From assembly GCA_945881915.1 (NCBI GenBank), contig CAMCVW010000006.1, forward strand, positions 61,936-125,935: a stretch of 64,000 nucleotides of DNA. The letters are read 5' to 3'. Made by a program: the position numbers and the translations under genes. Under the pieces are notes generated by a model. The model did not search any database and was not told the DNA's origin. It was given only the letters and a program-made list of their open reading frames with translations. Shown piece after piece: positions 52,570 through 61,230 of the stretch. The number at the start of each line of letters is the position of its first letter. The stretch's first letter is position 1. This DNA is from Thermoflexus hugenholtzii JAD2 (GTDB taxonomy: Bacteria > Chloroflexota > Chloroflexia > Chloroflexales > Roseiflexaceae).

Positions 52570-53397
52570 ATGACGTGGCATGTACAACCGACCCGCGAAG
52601 CGATGATTGCCCTGACCGCAGACAACCCATTCGAGCGTTTCGCCGATGGCCGTCCCAAAGTGCCGGATGATTTAATCGAGCGCATGAAGCTGGTCACCAC
52701 CGAAGAAGCCTGGGGCACCCTGCGTCGCCATGGCTTCAACTTGCAGTTTGCTGGCAGTTGGAAAGAGACGCACCCTGGTAAAATCACCGTCGGTCGCGCC
52801 GTCACCGCAGCCTTCGTACCGCACCGCCCGGACTTCCACAAAGCCATCCAGGATTCCGGCATCGCCGCTGGCCGTGGCAAAATCGGTGGCCAGAACTCGT
52901 GGATCATCGAACAACTCGAACGCAACGACGTGATGGTCTGTGACCTCTTTGGCAAAGTCAAAGACGGCACCCTCGTCGGCGATAATCTGGGCACTGCCGT
53001 TGCCAAGCGCACCCATGCCGGTGCCGTCATCGACGGTGGCGTCCGTGACCTGGCAGGTCTGGTCGAACTGAACGATGTGAACTTCTACGTACGTGGTTTT
53101 GATCCGACGGCGATCGCCGATGTGACCCTGTCAGGCATCAACATCCCAGTCCGTATCGACGGGATCACCGTGTTGCCAGGCGATGTCATTCTGGGTACCG
53201 CAACCGGTATCATCGTCATCCCACCGCACTTGGTCAAAGAAGTGGTCGAAGAGTCCGAAAACACGCGTGTGCGTGACGAATTTGGCAAAATGCGCATCGG
53301 CGAAGGCAAATATACCAGCGGCGAAATCGACGTGCAAAACTGGCGCGAAGACATCGAAGCCGATTACACTGCCTGGAAGAAAGCCAACAAAAAATGA
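52570..53397 (+). CDS. RraA-like / 4-hydroxy-4-methyl-2-oxoglutarate-aldolase-family protein
   Basis: 275 residues. The core segment GDNLGTAVAKRTHAGAVIDGG-VRDLAGL (about 138-165) is the metal and oxyacid pocket of RraA/HMG aldolase proteins, which cleave or decarboxylate 2-keto acids. An N-terminal extension (about 1-60) is longer than in E. coli RraA. In a uronate operon it could split a keto-deoxy sugar acid. Coupled (ATGA) to the enolase-superfamily gene downstream. Confidence 0.8.
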   Translation: MTWHVQPTREAMIALTADNPFERFADGRPKVPDDLIERMKLVTTEEAWGTLRRHGFNLQFAGSWKETHPGKITVGRAVTAAFVPHRPDFHKAIQDSGIAAGRGKIGGQNSWIIEQLERNDVMVCDLFGKVKDGTLVGDNLGTAVAKRTHAGAVIDGGVRDLAGLVELNDVNFYVRGFDPTAIADVTLSGINIPVRIDGITVLPGDVILGTATGIIVIPPHLVKEVVEESENTRVRDEFGKMRIGEGKYTSGEIDVQNWREDIEADYTAWKKANKK

Positions 53398-54698
53398 GCA
53401 ATCGTCCCGAAGATAACATCCGGCATTCTTCGAACCCAAGTGACCTCAAAATCACCGACATGCGTATTGCCACCGTCGGCTGGGACCACTGGACATTCAG
53501 CATCATCCGCATCGACACCAATCAGGGTATCAGCGGTTGGGGCGAAGTCCGTGACCTGGCCTCCGCCAAGTATGCCCTGATGCTCAAGAGTCGCTTGTTG
53601 GGCGAAAACCCCTGCAACGTCGACCGTTTGTTCCGCAAGATCAAGCAATTCGGGCATCACGGTCGCCAAGGCGGCGGTGTGTCGGGTGTCGAAATGGCCA
53701 TCATGGACCTGGCTGGCAAGGCGTACGGCGTACCTGCGTACGCCCTGGCCGGTGGCCAATACCGCGAACGCGTGCGCATGTACTGCGACACCCCCAACGA
53801 ACCCGATGGTGTGTCGATGGGCAAGCAGCTCCAGGAACGCATCTCGTGGGGCTTCACGATGCTCAAAATGGACGTCGGTATCCAGCCGCTGATCGGCGTG
53901 CCCGGTGCATTGACCTATCCTGCAGGGATGCTGCCTACGGGCGACCGGACCCACTTCGACAAGATGCTCAACCTGCACACGCTACAACATCCGTTTACCC
54001 ATGTGCGCATCACCCCCAAGGGGCTCGACATGATTGTCGAGTACGTCGCCCAAGTGCGCGAGACCGTCGGCTACGAAGTGCCGATTGCTGCAGACCACTT
54101 CGGTCACATCGGTATCGACGACTGCATCCGATTGGGGAAGGCACTCGAGCCATACAACCTGGCCTGGCTCGAAGACCTGGTGCCGTGGCAATTCACGGAC
54201 CAGTGGGTGCAGCTCGAGCGTGAGTTGCACACCCCCGTGTGCACCGGTGAGGACATCTATGCATTGGATGGCTTCAAACCGCTCATCGATGCCCGCGGTG
54301 TGAATATCATCCACCCCGATATGGCAACCAGCGGCGGGATCGTAGAGACCAAGCGCATCGGTGATTATGCGGCAGAGCGGGGCATTTCGATGGCTTTGCA
54401 CATGGCCGGCACTCCCATCAGCACGATGGCCAGTGTGCACTGTGCAGCCGCCACCGAGAACTTCATTGCCCTAGAGCATCACTTCTCCGAAGAGCCATTC
54501 TGGAGCGACTTCATTACCATCCCAGGGCGACCAGGACCAGTCATCCAAAACGGCTACATCGATGTCCCCAAGACCCCAGGGTTGGGCTTTGAGGTCAACC
54601 TCGATGTCGTCAAGGAGCACTTGGTCAAGGGTAGCGGCTTCTTTGATCCGACCCCCGAATGGGACAGCGCCGGCAGCTGGGATCGACTCTGGAGTTAA
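53394..54698 (+). CDS. Enolase-superfamily dehydratase (mandelate-racemase type)
   Basis: 434 residues. N-terminal capping domain (about 20-150) then the barrel: LKMDVG with a catalytic Lys (about 161), AADHFG (Asp metal ligand, about 231), AWLEDLVPW (Glu ligand, about 258), CTGEDIY (Glu ligand, about 284) and a later His in LHMAGTP. This is the layout of sugar-acid dehydratases. It is not ManD, because the ManD-specific WHGPGDVSPIGHAAN is absent, so the substrate is open: galactarate, glucarate or an aldonate. Overlaps the RraA-like stop by 4 nt. Confidence 0.85.
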   Translation: MSNRPEDNIRHSSNPSDLKITDMRIATVGWDHWTFSIIRIDTNQGISGWGEVRDLASAKYALMLKSRLLGENPCNVDRLFRKIKQFGHHGRQGGGVSGVEMAIMDLAGKAYGVPAYALAGGQYRERVRMYCDTPNEPDGVSMGKQLQERISWGFTMLKMDVGIQPLIGVPGALTYPAGMLPTGDRTHFDKMLNLHTLQHPFTHVRITPKGLDMIVEYVAQVRETVGYEVPIAADHFGHIGIDDCIRLGKALEPYNLAWLEDLVPWQFTDQWVQLERELHTPVCTGEDIYALDGFKPLIDARGVNIIHPDMATSGGIVETKRIGDYAAERGISMALHMAGTPISTMASVHCAAATENFIALEHHFSEEPFWSDFITIPGRPGPVIQNGYIDVPKTPGLGFEVNLDVVKEHLVKGSGFFDPTPEWDSAGSWDRLWS

Positions 54699-54739
54699 TT
54701 TTGTGAGGTGGATTCCTCACACAACAGGAACATGTACAG

Positions 54740-55996
54740 ATGAAAATCACACGCGTCAAAGCATTCTTGACAGCACCCGACGGCATCGGAATTGTCGTGG
54801 TCAAGGTCGAAACAGACCAGGATGGATTGGTCGGCTACGGCTGTGCCACCTTCACCCAACGGGCGACGTTGGTGGTCAAAGCAGTCGAGGATTACCTCGA
54901 GCCACTCCTCATCGGCCGTGATCCACGCAACAGCGAAGACATGTGGCAGATGATGATGGTCAATTCCTACTGGCGCAACGGCCCCGTGCTGAACAACGCC
55001 GTCAGCGGCGTCGATATGGCATTGTGGGACATCAAGGGCAAAATCGCCAACATGCCGGTCTATCAGCTCTGGGGCGGCAAATGCCGCGAAGGCGCGATGG
55101 TCTACCGGCATGCCGACGGCCGCGATCCCCAAGAAGTGCTCGAGAACGTCCTCAAGTACAAAGAAGGCGGCGCATTGGCCGTGCGTTGTCAGATGGGTGG
55201 CTACGGTGGTCGTATCCAAGACATCAATAGCGGCAACGCGGCACCTTCCAAAGAAGCACCACAAGCCACGCATCGGATGCGCAGCATGGACAACCTCGAG
55301 TCGACGTTCCCCGGTGCCTACTACCAGCCCGATGTGTATGCACGGTCGATTCCAGGTATGTTCGACTATATCCGCTCGAAAATCGGCTTTGATTTGTTCC
55401 TGCTCCACGACATCCACGAGCGTATTGCGCCGATTGATGCCGTGCGTATGGCAAAAGCTGTCGAACCGTATCGTTTGTTCTTCTTGGAAGACCCGCTGGC
55501 ACCAGACCAACTCGAATGGTTCCGCCGCATCCGTGAGCAGTGCGCAACCCCAATCGCCATGGGTGAATTGCATGTGAACGCTGCCGAGTGGAAGACGTTG
55601 ATTAGCGAACAGCTCATCGACTACATCCGCTCGCACGTATCGGCCATCGGTGGCGTGACGCCTGCTCGCAAGTTGGCAGCATTTGCCGAAGCATTCGGTG
55701 TGCGCACCGCTTGGCATGGTCCTGGCGACGTGTCGCCGATTGGCCATGCAGCCAATGTGCATTTGGACCTGTCGAGCCGCAACTTTGGCATCCAAGAAGT
55801 CATCCACTTCGGCCCCAACTTGTACGAGGTCTTCCCGGGCTGCCCCGAAGTCCATGGCGGCTATGTGTATGTCAACGACAAGCCAGGCTGGGGCGTCGAC
55901 TTCGACGAAGTCAAAGCTGCCAAGTACCCTGCCGAAAACAAAGTCGTCGAATGGACCCAGTCACGCTGGCCAGACGGCACCATCTGGACGCCGTAA
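54740..55996 (+). CDS. D-mannonate dehydratase, ManD/RspA type
   Basis: 418 residues of the enolase superfamily. ManD-specific motifs: YRHADGRDP (about 125-133), CQMGGYGG (about 152-159), LLHDIHERIAPIDA (about 223-236), FFLEDP (about 251-256), MGELHVN (about 274-280), SHVSAIGG (about 300-307), and TAWHGPGDVSPIGHAANVHL (about 326-345). It dehydrates D-mannonate or D-gluconate to 2-keto-3-deoxygluconate. Together with UxuA at 50657 the operon holds two unrelated enzymes for the same kind of step. Confidence 0.9.
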   Translation: MKITRVKAFLTAPDGIGIVVVKVETDQDGLVGYGCATFTQRATLVVKAVEDYLEPLLIGRDPRNSEDMWQMMMVNSYWRNGPVLNNAVSGVDMALWDIKGKIANMPVYQLWGGKCREGAMVYRHADGRDPQEVLENVLKYKEGGALAVRCQMGGYGGRIQDINSGNAAPSKEAPQATHRMRSMDNLESTFPGAYYQPDVYARSIPGMFDYIRSKIGFDLFLLHDIHERIAPIDAVRMAKAVEPYRLFFLEDPLAPDQLEWFRRIREQCATPIAMGELHVNAAEWKTLISEQLIDYIRSHVSAIGGVTPARKLAAFAEAFGVRTAWHGPGDVSPIGHAANVHLDLSSRNFGIQEVIHFGPNLYEVFPGCPEVHGGYVYVNDKPGWGVDFDEVKAAKYPAENKVVEWTQSRWPDGTIWTP

Positions 55997-56080
55997 GCAG
56001 TGCAAGGACGACGGTGAAGCACAGCCGCGGGCTTGCTCACGACGGTGCGATAAAAACCAGACTCCACCAATCAATCATCC

Positions 56081-56101
56081 GCCCCACGTATGCCGTGGGG
56101 C
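56081..56101. repeat. 21-nt dispersed palindrome, copy 2
   Basis: GCCCCACGTATGCCGTGGGGC, differing at one central base from the copy at 12641. It may also end the + strand cluster. Confidence 0.75.
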
Positions 56102-56420
56102 GTTGCTTATTCCATTCCACGCGGCACATTGGTCGTCTCACCCCATTCATGCCCAGTGCCTGCGCAGCATGTGATATCGGTTTTTGGGCAGCATGAAAAT
56201 GAGGATAGGGAATTCAATAAATCTGCTCCACCGATGTAACCCACATGACTACGCCACACGCAGGGTTGTTTCTGTTGCCATCACGACATGATATAAAAAA
56301 TCAGACTGCCCACAATCCAACAGATAACAGTGCTTATTCGGTGTTGGTAGCAGACAACCCACTCCTCCTATAGCTGCGCGTTCGATTACGCACGAGATGT
56401 ACGCACTCATGTATGAACGG

Positions 56421-56466
56421 CAAAAAAACAGGTAAACGAGATTGAGAATCAATCTCGTTTACCTGT
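56421..56466 (-). terminator. Rho-independent terminator of the papain-fold gene
   Basis: On the minus strand ACAGGTAAACGAGATTGA pairs with its complement around 3 nt, then a run of seven T. Confidence 0.92.
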
Positions 56467-56491
56467 TTGTCATTGATTGATCTGAGGATGG

Positions 56492-58378
56492 TTAGGGAGT
56501 CGCACGTCCTGCAAACCACGTACTGGCCGAAACCCAGCCATTGCCAGCTCCGCCCCAGCCCGCATTGACATAGAACTGTTCCACATAGGTCACATCATCG
56601 CCGTCGCCCCATCCCTCATTCCATGCTTCGGGTCGAGTATACCAACGGTATTTGTAAGCAAGTGGGTAGTGTGATAGCCAACCGGTGCCAATGATTGCTG
56701 GGCGGCCGCGGTGGACAATCTCTTCGGCTGCATACCTTTTCAGACGCCCCTCAGATGCTCCAACGGAATTATAGTGGGTATTTATCGCCAAACCCGTTTG
56801 CATTTGTGAAAGGTATCCAGATGCGCCAGACATATCCCATGGGAATGTAGCCCCCGAACCGAAGGCACAAAACGTACTGATGCGATTACGGATATTCCTG
56901 GTAGCAGTTACGACACCTGCATTATTCGTGGCAGGTGCAATTCCAGCTGGAGTGCTTGCATTTCCCGCTGCAATACCACCCTCGCGAAAGGTATTCCAAC
57001 GGGAGAAGATACTTCCCCCAGCTGCAGAGCTGCGATAATCGTACCAACCAAACAGCATCATCCAAGCCACGCCGCCACAACCTACCTTACATCCAATAGC
57101 GTAGTCAAATTGGTTGTACATTCGTTGCTGTGCGTCTGTGCCAGCAGACCATGAGTGCCAGACGTAGTGGTTGCGCCCTGATTTGCTCGTTACTGGTGGG
57201 GTGACACTTTTCGTTGTGTCATCGTCAATAAGAGTGAACGTGAAGTTCATTTTTACCACGCCATCGACTGTTACCTTTGCGGTAGCGGTCTTGAGCGATG
57301 CGCTCCGAGCGCCCGTGACTAATCGCAATACTGGGAATTGAGTGGTGCTTGATTGTACGATGGTCGCTGAGCTAAAAATATTCTTCGTGTCGGTTATGGC
57401 TACATCTCTACTGGTGATACCTGCAAAAGGGATAGGGATGACGGTCGTCTCGTTCTCAGGAACAGGTATGCTGTAGGTACTCTCATTCGGAGCGATTCTT
57501 TTCTCGTAAGTCCAATCGGTTACCGTCCTGAGGCGCTGACTGTCGATTTGTGGTTTGAATCCTGAAGTGTATTTGGATACATAATCACTGAAACTTGACG
57601 GTTGCACAACAGAGAATAATTTACTAACCACTGCTTCATTTGGTCCGCTCATGGTACGTGTAAATTTACCCGTCGCTTTCTCATCGCCGACCGTCGAAAT
57701 TGGTGTATCAATGACCGAACTTATTACTTTTGAATAGTTATTAAATTCTGCCTGGGTTAACCCTGTCAACGGCATCGGCATGTTCCCGATTTGTCCAGCA
57801 ATTTGGTCATTCCGCGTTGCGACATAACTCAGGGTATCCATTTTCCAAATCATAACATTGCCTATTTTATCCTGGGTTTTCCGTAACAAGTATGTCGAAA
57901 TCGAGATGTCGTTGCTGTTCCAATGAGCTATCGGATAGTCAATACGACTCACCGGATTTGGATTCGCTGAAGTCGTGTTAGGATTGGTCAGAATAATGAA
58001 TCCGGCGCTTTTTAATCGACGTACGTCGGAGAATATTTCAATTTCATAAAAGGCTGGTTTACTTGTTCCAATATCAGGCCGATACATGGGTATCACATAT
58101 TTGCCAAAATAAAACGATGACCACTGCGGTGACACCATTTCTTGTGAATCGGTGATGTGGCGCAGCGCACGATAGAGCATACTTGTTGGTAAACACTCTA
58201 CGTCGTAAGCGAGAATCTTCCGGCTTTCTTTGGTGATGACGGCAGTAGGATTACTTGTTGTGACGTCTTGACATGCGGCTTTGTTCGCATGCGTGCGTGG
58301 TGTGTGAAGAACGTCAGTCGATTGAATAAGAAAAAGTCCGATGATGACCATTAGAATGAGTGACTTAGGTATAGTCAT
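56492..58378 (-). CDS. Secreted papain-fold (C10/C39-like) cysteine peptidase candidate
   Basis: 628 residues from ATG 58378, which has an AGGAGG ribosome site. The signal peptide MTIPKSLILMVIIGLFLIQST is followed by a beta-rich body of unknown type (about 35-410). The C-terminal domain carries the order expected of papain-fold enzymes: Cys near 431 in KVGCGGVAWMMLFGWYD, His near 569 in LSHYPLAYKY and NAGWGG near 605, as in streptopain-like and C39-like proteins. So a secreted cysteine peptidase, or an inactive relative, is likely. The region is AT-richer than its neighbours. A good promoter with palindromic operator is at 58456. Target unknown. Confidence 0.65.
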   Translation of the reverse strand: MTIPKSLILMVIIGLFLIQSTDVLHTPRTHANKAACQDVTTSNPTAVITKESRKILAYDVECLPTSMLYRALRHITDSQEMVSPQWSSFYFGKYVIPMYRPDIGTSKPAFYEIEIFSDVRRLKSAGFIILTNPNTTSANPNPVSRIDYPIAHWNSNDISISTYLLRKTQDKIGNVMIWKMDTLSYVATRNDQIAGQIGNMPMPLTGLTQAEFNNYSKVISSVIDTPISTVGDEKATGKFTRTMSGPNEAVVSKLFSVVQPSSFSDYVSKYTSGFKPQIDSQRLRTVTDWTYEKRIAPNESTYSIPVPENETTVIPIPFAGITSRDVAITDTKNIFSSATIVQSSTTQFPVLRLVTGARSASLKTATAKVTVDGVVKMNFTFTLIDDDTTKSVTPPVTSKSGRNHYVWHSWSAGTDAQQRMYNQFDYAIGCKVGCGGVAWMMLFGWYDYRSSAAGGSIFSRWNTFREGGIAAGNASTPAGIAPATNNAGVVTATRNIRNRISTFCAFGSGATFPWDMSGASGYLSQMQTGLAINTHYNSVGASEGRLKRYAAEEIVHRGRPAIIGTGWLSHYPLAYKYRWYTRPEAWNEGWGDGDDVTYVEQFYVNAGWGGAGNGWVSASTWFAGRATP

Positions 58379-58455
58379 GTTACGCCTCCTATGTAAAAGA
58401 AACGAGTGCACCCCTTGATTTCTGAACCGCCAGCTGTTTAACTAAATATATTGAC

Positions 58456-58484
58456 ACTATAGTGTTTTCGTTGAAAAAAGTCAA
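58456..58484 (-). promoter_or_regulatory. Promoter with palindromic operator for the papain-fold gene
   Basis: Minus strand TTGACT (58484-58479), 17 nt, TATAGT (58461-58456). The perfect palindrome ACACTATAGTGT (58454-58465) covers the -10 element and could be a repressor site. Leader of about 70 nt to ATG 58378. Confidence 0.7.
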
Positions 58485-59345
58485 TAGGTATGTACGGAAA
58501 AACTACTGGACTGGAGTGGGGTGTAGCATTGTAGTAACAAAATGTGTTTGGTGATTTATTGTTATCAGACCACTAATGTAATATTACGGTAGTTGCTGGT
58601 AATTGTATTTTTTGAACCTAATTTTACGCATCAATCAAATCCAAAAGCAGCACATGCGCCCCACGCATGCCGTGCGGCCATTGGATTCATCGGGACGCGT
58701 GATCGATGCCTCTCTGCACGGTCATGCAGGCTGCGCGCGCATATGTGGCATCTTTTTCACGGCAGGATAGCACGCGTTGCTCTGCGTCATAACCAAAATA
58801 GCAAGGAATCTCGGCATCTGCGCGTGTTATTCCTTACATACCACATCGTGTATTTGCATTTCGAAACAAATACGTACAAATTCGTAAGTGACTGTAGTTT
58901 TTTTCATCTAAATCTGCGAACCATTATTAAACGTTAAAGGTGAGTGAATATTTATGTTTGTTTCTGAATTCCTCCCGTTTTGGCAGATATATCCTACAAA
59001 CGCGGTAGTGCCAAGTCAGCGGGGGCACGAGATTTCATGCTGTGCAATTTACTCACGGATGGAGCGAGGCAATGCAAAGCCTCCCGGCGAACACATGCCC
59101 GGAGATAGGGAGGTGGCCAAACACCGGTATGAAACATTGTTTTTTGCAATAGATGACACCAAAATTGCTGTAAAACCCTTTGCTATGTTTATTCTATACA
59201 TCAAAAACTCGATGATTGGAAAGAATTTATTTGCTCAAAATCGCCGCACCCTGAGAGACTCCAGTAGTGGCACGGAATCGGAAAACCATGCTGCGATGAC
59301 ATGGATTCGGTAGCAGCTCGCCTGCGCGTCAGGAGAAAGATTAAC
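58485..59345. other. Intergenic region, about 860 nt, no convincing gene
   Basis: It includes the third dispersed palindrome (58658-58678) and a structured GC-rich block at about 59058-59128 with GCAAAGCCTCCCGG and GGGAGGTGGCC arms. An open frame from 58954 has AAAGGTGAG upstream but a protein sequence without features, and I do not accept it as a gene. Confidence 0.5.
58658..58678. repeat. 21-nt dispersed palindrome, copy 3 (diverged)
   Basis: GCCCCACGCATGCCGTGCGGC; two differences from the copy at 56081, one of which breaks the stem. Confidence 0.65.
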
Positions 59346-59990
59346 ATGCACACGAAGCATTTGGTGTTGTGTTTGCTCGTCGTTTCATTGTTGTGCGAAG
59401 GAGTACTTTCGCTCAACGGGAGTAGCGCACAACGTGTGACTGTTACGCCGGCTCAGCGCGTGGTATTGGATGGCCGGGACACGAAGGTTCTCACGGGGAA
59501 GTGCGTCAAGGTCGGGATGACATATGCGGGACCACTCGCCATTGGTCAGTACGCCTTCCCGGGGATTCAGTGGTCAAAGGAGTAGTACCCGTGCACGCAG
59601 TAGACGTGAAACAAGTCGGTGCGGGGAGTCAGTACTCATAGGCAGTACAAAACAATGGATCGGTACTCACCTGGGGCCGCAATAGCTAAAATAAATGAGC
59701 ATTCCGGCGGAATGAACGGATAATTACGCCGCCTATGCAGGCACCGCGAATACCATCTTGGGGCTTCGGAACGGGCGGAATGTCGTGCTCGGCAATCAGT
59801 CGAATGGCATCGCATCTTCCACTACACCAACGCCGTAATAAGTGCAAGGCTGAAAATCTATTGGTGGGGCATATTGCAATGTGCCTACCAATGATGTGTT
59901 GGCATTCATGTGCGCACAGGCGCACAGGTGTAATCGATGGCACCCCTCCCCGTCATTGCCAAATGTCCGCACGGGCACGTGTCAGCGCTT
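59346..59990 (+). pseudogene. Decayed RCC1-repeat secreted protein
   Basis: ATG 59346 has AGGAGA upstream and an intact signal peptide (MHTKHLVLCLLVVSLLCEGVLS). The frame ends at TAG 59585. In another frame from 59591 the sequence reads VHAVDVKQVGAGSQYS, stop (TAG 59639-59641), AVQNNGSVLTWGRNS, stop. This is an RCC1 beta-propeller blade with a Leu codon changed to TAG. A third frame near 59790 gives VLGNQSNGIASSTTPTP, the linker between such blades, again ended by stops. At least two frame changes and several stops show a dead gene. RCC1-repeat proteins are usually long and secreted in gliding and filamentous bacteria. Confidence 0.75.
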
Positions 59991-60001
59991 CGTGGTCAGA
60001 A

Positions 60002-60033
60002 AAAACTATCGGTGGGGTATTTCCCACCGATAG
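60002..60033 (-). terminator. Rho-independent terminator of the second UxuA-like gene
   Basis: CTATCGGTGGG / CCCACCGATAG; on the minus strand followed by TTTTTT. Confidence 0.88.
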
Positions 60034-60069
60034 AGGAATGCAGCCATGCCGATTCAGTATTGCAACTGA

Positions 60070-61113
60070 TTACCGGTGTTCTTGGTTGGCAGCCTGGATC
60101 AATGCCCGCATATAGGCAATCGAATAAGCCGTCCCGACGCGCGGCCCGCCCACAAACGCCGGAATGTGATCAGGGATAATACAGCCGTCGAAGTTGACGT
60201 CGCGTAGTGTTTTCATCACGTCGTACATGTTTTGGTAGCCGTTGTCGATGAGGGTCTCGACCCAGGGTTCCGGCATTGCATTGGTCACATTACGGAAGTG
60301 GACTTTGAAGAGCTGGTTTTTGCCGGCAAAATGGCGAATCGCGTCCGTGACGGTATTCCCCATGCCGATCTCGCCGCCCTCCAACCAACAGCCGATGCAC
60401 AAGCAGACGCCGATATTGGGGCTGTTGGCGATGTCCATGGCTTTTTTGTAGCCTTCGAAGTTGCCGAACATGCAGCGTGGGATACCACCGAGTGCGTAGA
60501 CCGGTGGGTCATCGGGATGGATGCCGATGTAGACGCCGGCATCCTCGGCCACAGGAGAGATTTTGCGAATCATGTAGGAGTAGTTATCCCACAATTCGTC
60601 TTCGCTATAGAGGCGACCATGGGTCATTTCGCCTTCATAGATTTTGCCATCCCAATGGCCTTTGGCATTGGTGATGTCGAGCATGCGTGCGCTCATGCCG
60701 CCGCGTCCGGGCACATGGCCAGTGGTCCAAATACCATTGCCCATGTGGGCGTAGGTGTTGTATTTGATGCCTGCGGCACCGAGGTTGCTGATGAAGCGCT
60801 TGAATTCTTCGATTTTGGCGTCACGTCCAGGGAGGTTGAGCGTCATTTCGGGCGAGTTGTGCACACCCAGGTTGGTGATACGGTAGATCTTCATCCCGAA
60901 TGTGGCAAAGCGGGCGACGAGCTCTTTGTAGAAGGCGAGGTTGTGCTTTTCGGGCTGATTAATCTGCACCATCGCCCATTCGACGCCGAGCTGCTGGAAG
61001 AACTGCAGATCTTCGTTGCTCGCATCTGCACCGGTCTGAATGGCAATTTGAATGCCGGGGGTGCTTGAATAATACCCGGGCACAACGCGCATGGGAATCT
61101 TGCTGACACTCAT
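60070..61113 (-). CDS. Mannonate dehydratase-family protein (UxuA-like, second copy)
   Basis: 347 residues. UxuA motifs: IGIHPDDPP (about 200-208), CLCIGCW with the Cys position (about 242-248), LFKVHFRNV (about 272-280) and GCIIPDHIP (about 315-323). ATG 61113 has a GGAGGT ribosome site. It differs clearly from the copy at 50657, with an extended middle region GHVPGRGGMSARMLD, so it is not a recent duplicate. It may use a related sugar acid. Monocistronic, with its own terminator. Confidence 0.87.
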   Translation of the reverse strand: MSVSKIPMRVVPGYYSSTPGIQIAIQTGADASNEDLQFFQQLGVEWAMVQINQPEKHNLAFYKELVARFATFGMKIYRITNLGVHNSPEMTLNLPGRDAKIEEFKRFISNLGAAGIKYNTYAHMGNGIWTTGHVPGRGGMSARMLDITNAKGHWDGKIYEGEMTHGRLYSEDELWDNYSYMIRKISPVAEDAGVYIGIHPDDPPVYALGGIPRCMFGNFEGYKKAMDIANSPNIGVCLCIGCWLEGGEIGMGNTVTDAIRHFAGKNQLFKVHFRNVTNAMPEPWVETLIDNGYQNMYDVMKTLRDVNFDGCIIPDHIPAFVGGPRVGTAYSIAYMRALIQAANQEHR

Positions 61114-61230
61114 GTGTTACCTCCACTGTGAGGATCCTGCGTCACCACTGACGCCGGTCGTCGAACGTAGCCGACCATACCAAATCTTACCATGTGATGA
61201 CCGTGACCGTGGACCGCATGACGGTAGACG

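Larger units (their letters stand above)
55997..56491. other. Intergenic region, 495 nt, no convincing gene
   Basis: Between the ManD-like gene (+) and the papain-fold gene (-). Contains the dispersed 21-nt palindrome (56081-56101) and the terminator at 56421-56466. Short open frames here lack ribosome sites and recognisable protein features. Confidence 0.6.

Noticed and set aside
53394..54698. Second ManD enzyme
   Set aside because: Lacks the WHGPGDVSPIGHAAN signature and has the general mandelate-racemase layout, so it was called only as a sugar-acid dehydratase.
54695..55855. 386-codon minus-strand frame opposite the ManD-like gene
   Set aside because: Shadow frame; all ManD motifs lie on the + strand.
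58593..58937. Open frame of 114 codons
   Set aside because: No ribosome site; it crosses the dispersed palindrome and reads as non-protein sequence.
58954..59313. Open frame of 119 codons with AAAGGTGAG upstream
   Set aside because: The protein has no domain, signal or sensible composition, and the frame runs through the structured GC-rich block.
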